NCBI GenBank assembly: GCA_003167475.1
Contig: PMTB01000004.1
Coordinates: 1-5,568 of the forward strand
From: a candidate division FCPU426 bacterium
GTDB lineage: Bacteria; Oederibacteriota; PGYV01; Palsa-1178
Reading direction: 5' to 3'
Length of the DNA stretch: 5,568 nt
This document shows, piece after piece, positions 4,801 through 5,568 of this stretch (position 1 is the stretch's first letter; the number at the start of each line of letters is the position of its first letter). Position numbers and translations under genes: made by a program. The notes below the pieces were generated by a model. It did not search any database. It saw only the letters and a program-made list of their open reading frames with translations, and had not been told where the DNA came from.

Positions 4801-5568
4801 TAAAGTACCTTACACAAGCAACGCGGGAGCTTCACTCACCGCTTACAATGATTACGCTTACACATTCACGGCCCCGGCCACATGGTCGCAGGTTGACGCC
4901 AACTTTATGCTTTTCGCACAGGCGCCTGGATGGGGAACGTCGGCTGTTATGACGACCGTACTGCAGCACGCCAAGGAATTCCAGTGGCAGACGAATTTCT
5001 ACGCCACCGCGGGCACGACATCGGTAAACCTTTGGGTTGACGAGGTGGTGCTCTATGGCTGCGCAAGCTGCCCTGCGGCTCCAACTGCGTACCCGACAGC
5101 CACCAATACATCAGGCGGCACGAATACATTCACTCCGACCCCGACAAAGACATTCACCAATTCAGCTACAGCCACAAATACAAACACACCTCTTCCGGGA
5201 GCGACGAATACATTCACCTTTACTCCTACCAACACCGCAGGCATCCCGACGGCTACGAACACGCCGAGCGGAGGCGGATGCTCGTTTGACGATATGGAAG
5301 ACGACAACGCCGCGAACAACTACGGCGGGTTCTGGTACACGTACCTTGGAGGAACACCGGCGACAGTATGGCCGGCCTCCGGCGATACTCTGACCCCGTC
5401 AGCGGGCGGCGCAAACTCGACCGCGTACGCGATGAGGATAACAGGGTCGGTTGGTATAGCAGGAACAACCTATCCGTGCATAGGCATGGGCTCGCAGTTG
5501 AACGCGACTGGGGGAGCGCCTAATTACACGGAGACAGACATAAGTTCATGCACAGGCATAAAGTTCTG
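1781..5568 (+). CDS. Secreted GH8 glycoside hydrolase with four or more tandem binding-like modules (3' end missing)
   Basis: The frame is open from ATG 1781 to the window edge: 1262 complete residues and no stop. Order: signal peptide (1-25), GH8 catalytic domain (about 32-383), short linker, module A (401-599), linker, B (638-836), linker, C (901-1099), linker, first part of D (1167-1262). GH8 enzymes are inverting hydrolases with an (alpha/alpha)6 barrel that cut beta-1,4 bonds in cellulose, mixed-linkage glucan, chitosan or xylan chains. Compared from memory with Clostridium thermocellum CelA, E84 in V-S-E-G-Q-A-Y-G matches the catalytic acid E95, and D145 in A-T-D-A-D-T-D matches D152. 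N266 in Y-N-A-C-R matches the catalytic base D278, a substitution described for the GH8b group. The modules probably bind the polysaccharide. The promoter and ribosome binding site are its own. A C-terminal domain like that of the upstream gene may lie beyond the window. The exact substrate is not determined. Confidence 0.95.
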   Translation, partial: MNPIKRIVFAMVLVFSFLAAGSIMASPLWVTYPYGQELSGGSGMTSDLNTKWSTWKSKFTSVVGSNGTRVISPEAPHTGETVSEGQAYGLMLAVYMDDQTLFDQLWKYKLYICSLNGGGQLMPWRTNSAGTGIGGVAGDNNSATDADTDMSFALIQASRRWGGIPAGQTITYAAYATAMLNSVYSTDRKADNHMGPGNNWDSTQYPSYYSTAFYRDFDTYEGGNRWAAVVTKCDTMLAQDRSATNGLTSETCDTSGNRQDDNYSYNACRVPMRSAIDYIWHGAATSKAQINLQETFFTGIVASNVGDGYSVSSGAKTSSNNNASFIGPAGCAFMGGSNAAKLTEYYTRTAQQFTTHCNNNEYYNATLGLWTLLVMSGNFPETFASSGTATPTPVGTVAGTCLFDDFEDGDAGNQYGGFWYTYLGGTPATVWPAVGQTLTPSAGGSISPFFAARITGTVGIAGTTYPCIGMGSQLTASSGSPTYTELNISSCTGIRFYVKGDGNAYLIKIPYTSAAGASLTGFNDYMYSFTAPATWSQVTAAFTLFAQAPGWGTSAVLTTVLTHAKEFQWQTNFYATAGTTSVNLWLDDIYLYGCASCPATATPTQTNTPPPGSTNTFTPTPTNTVPTNTPTNTPNQGCLFDNMEDGDPGNQYGGFLYTYLGGTPATVWPAVGASLTPSAGGANSSLYAMRITGTVGIAGTTYPCIGMGSQLTASSGSPTYTELDISSCTGIKFWVKGDGNGYLIKIPYTSAAGASLTGFNDYMYTFTAPATWSQVDGNFLLFAQAPGWGTSAVLTTVLKHAKEFQWQTNFYATAGTTAVNLWVDDIYIYGCASCPATATPTTVVGTATFTNTYTRTFTFTPTPTSTNTPPPGATNTFTFTPSSTNTIGAATATYTPVGGGCMFDNMEDGDAGNLYGGFWYTYLGGTPAAVWPAVGASLTPSAGGANGTNYAMRITGTVGIAGTTYPCIGMGSQLNANAGTPNFTETDISSCTGIRFWVKGDGNGYLIKVPYTSNAGASLTAYNDYAYTFTAPATWSQVDANFMLFAQAPGWGTSAVMTTVLQHAKEFQWQTNFYATAGTTSVNLWVDEVVLYGCASCPAAPTAYPTATNTSGGTNTFTPTPTKTFTNSATATNTNTPLPGATNTFTFTPTNTAGIPTATNTPSGGGCSFDDMEDDNAANNYGGFWYTYLGGTPATVWPASGDTLTPSAGGANSTAYAMRITGSVGIAGTTYPCIGMGSQLNATGGAPNYTETDISSCTGIKF
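1874..2929 (+). other. GH8 catalytic domain with Asn at the usual catalytic-base position
   Basis: About 352 residues, the normal size for a GH8 domain. Family landmarks in order: Y-P-Y-G at the start, V-S-E-G-Q-A-Y-G-L-M-L-A-V (E84, acid), F-D-Q-L-W-K-Y, L-M-P-W-R, A-T-D-A-D-T-D-M-S-F-A-L (D145), Y-P-S-Y-Y-S-T-A-F-Y, Y-N-A-C-R-V-P-M-R-S-A-I-D-Y-I-W-H-G (N266), D-G-Y-S-V, S-N-N-N-A-S-F-I-G-P, and L-T/L-W-T-L-L-V-M-S-G-N-F-P near the end. The segment N-N-N-A-S-F-I-G-P closely matches CelA. Fold and family are secure. The N266 substitution means another acidic residue must act as base if the enzyme is active; which one cannot be told from sequence alone. Confidence 0.93.
2930..2980 (+). other. 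Short linker between GH8 domain and module A
   Basis: Seventeen residues, A-S-S-G-T-A-T-P-T-P-V-G-T-V-A-G-T, of small and Thr/Pro type. It is much shorter than the inter-module linkers, so module A is held close to the catalytic domain. Confidence 0.75.
2981..3577 (+). repeat. Module A: complete 199-aa binding-like module (CBM11/CIA30-like)
   Basis: Residues 401-599 run from C-L-F-D-D-F-E-D-G-D to G-C-A-S-C-P-A. The opening D-F-E-D-G-D, the central G-I-R-F-x-V-K-G-D-G-N-x-Y-x-I-K-I, the W-S-Q-V strand and the closing L-W-x-D-D-I-Y-L-Y-G are the usual order of motifs in galactose-binding-like sandwich modules of the CBM11/CIA30 type. Such modules bind beta-glucans in some clostridial cellulases. 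Module position 97 is Tyr here but Trp in copies B, C and the upstream gene. Cysteines sit at module positions 1, 67, 91, 194 and 197. About 174 of 199 residues match module B by hand count. Confidence 0.85.
3578..3691 (+). other. Linker A-B (38 aa)
   Basis: Thr/Pro/Asn-rich spacer containing P-P-P-G-S-T-N-T-F-T-P-T-P-T-N-T, then a T-N-T-P repeat ending N-Q-G. It is the shortest inter-module linker and lacks the G-G-G ending of the next two. Confidence 0.82.
3692..4288 (+). repeat. Module B: complete 199-aa binding-like module
   Basis: Residues 638-836, exactly 597 bp like modules A and C. It matches A at about 174 and C at about 169 of 199 positions by hand count. One notable change is Leu for Trp at module position 19 (G-G-F-L-Y-T-Y; the other copies have G-G-F-W-Y-T-Y). 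If W19 contacts sugar, this copy could bind differently; that is inference. The five cysteines are retained. Confidence 0.85.
4289..4480 (+). other. Linker B-C (64 aa)
   Basis: Thr/Pro/Asn/Phe-rich spacer with T-F-T-F-T-P-T-P-T, then P-P-P-G-A-T-N-T-F-T-F-T-P, ending V-G-G-G. Its second half is clearly homologous to that of linker C-D, showing that the unit of duplication was a module plus its linker. Confidence 0.83.
4481..5077 (+). repeat. Module C: complete 199-aa binding-like module
   Basis: Residues 901-1099, again exactly 597 bp. It differs from A and B mainly at module positions 75-86 (N-A-N-A-G-T-P-N-F-T-E-T instead of T-A-S-S-G-S-P-T-Y-T-E-L) and near the end (D-E-V-V-L-Y). The end resembles the module remnant of the upstream gene, including shared H-A-K-E-F-Q-W and the following A/P-x-x-Y-P-T-A-T-N-T linker start. 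All five cysteines and tryptophans 19, 31, 97, 135, 151, 169 and 185 are present. Confidence 0.85.
5078..5278 (+). other. Linker C-D (67 aa)
   Basis: Thr/Pro/Asn-rich spacer beginning P-T-A-Y-P-T-A-T-N-T, with P-L-P-G-A-T-N-T-F-T-F-T-P in the middle and S-G-G-G at the end. Its start resembles the linker after the module remnant in the upstream gene, and its second half resembles linker B-C. Confidence 0.83.
5279..5568 (+). repeat. Module D: first 96 residues of a fourth module, cut by the window edge
   Basis: Residues 1167-1262 match module C at about 78 of 96 positions by hand count and share its N-A-x-x-G-x-P-N-x-T-E-T segment. The acidic opening is altered: E-D-D-N-A-A-N replaces E-D-G-D-A-G-N, which may affect a metal-binding loop if the module uses one. 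The last 23 bases are identical to 3959-3981 in module B. The window stops two bases into the codon for module residue 97. Confidence 0.85.

Overview
The window holds two incomplete, same-strand genes for large secreted multidomain proteins, separated by a 474-bp intergenic region. The 3' end of an unidentified upstream gene lies at 2-1306. A glycoside hydrolase family 8 (GH8) gene starts at 1781 and is still open at 5568. Nearly all the coding sequence consists of a GH8 catalytic domain, repeated 199-residue carbohydrate-binding-like modules, Thr/Pro/Asn-rich linkers, one Ig-like domain and a C-terminal YPNP-type domain.

Layout. Bases 2-310 are the second half of a module, followed by a linker, an Ig-like domain, a second linker and a 98-residue C-terminal domain ending at 1306. 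A strong intrinsic terminator follows at 1344-1378. The intergenic DNA then holds two look-alike perfect hairpins (1411-1427 and 1454-1470) and an exact consensus sigma-70 promoter (TTGACA-N17-TATAAT, 1566-1594) with an inverted repeat over its predicted start point. A roughly 180-nt AT-rich leader leads to a good ribosome binding site and the GH8 start codon. The GH8 protein has a signal peptide, a catalytic domain (about residues 32-383), three complete modules of exactly 199 residues, and the first 96 residues of a fourth.

Function. The sequence supports an extracellular polysaccharide-degrading enzyme, probably acting on a beta-glucan or a related polymer. It carries several binding modules on flexible linkers. 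The upstream protein shares the same module and ends in a domain resembling surface-anchoring or secretion-sorting domains, so the two look like parts of one extracellular glycan-utilisation set. The substrate cannot be fixed from sequence. The usual GH8 catalytic-base aspartate appears to be asparagine (N266), which points to the GH8b-like group that includes chitosanases and some glucanases.

Organism. A bacterium is clear from the Shine-Dalgarno site, sigma-70 promoter and intrinsic terminator. A YPNP-type C-terminal domain suggests an envelope with an outer membrane. Proteins full of TNT/TPT linkers with YPNP ends recall uncultured candidate phyla such as Goldbacteria. That is a low-confidence impression from memory, not a result.

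Caution. The window begins and ends at the same codon (residue 97) of the repeated module. This is what an assembly break inside a repeat would produce. The true module number, and the relation between the first and last genes, should be treated as open.
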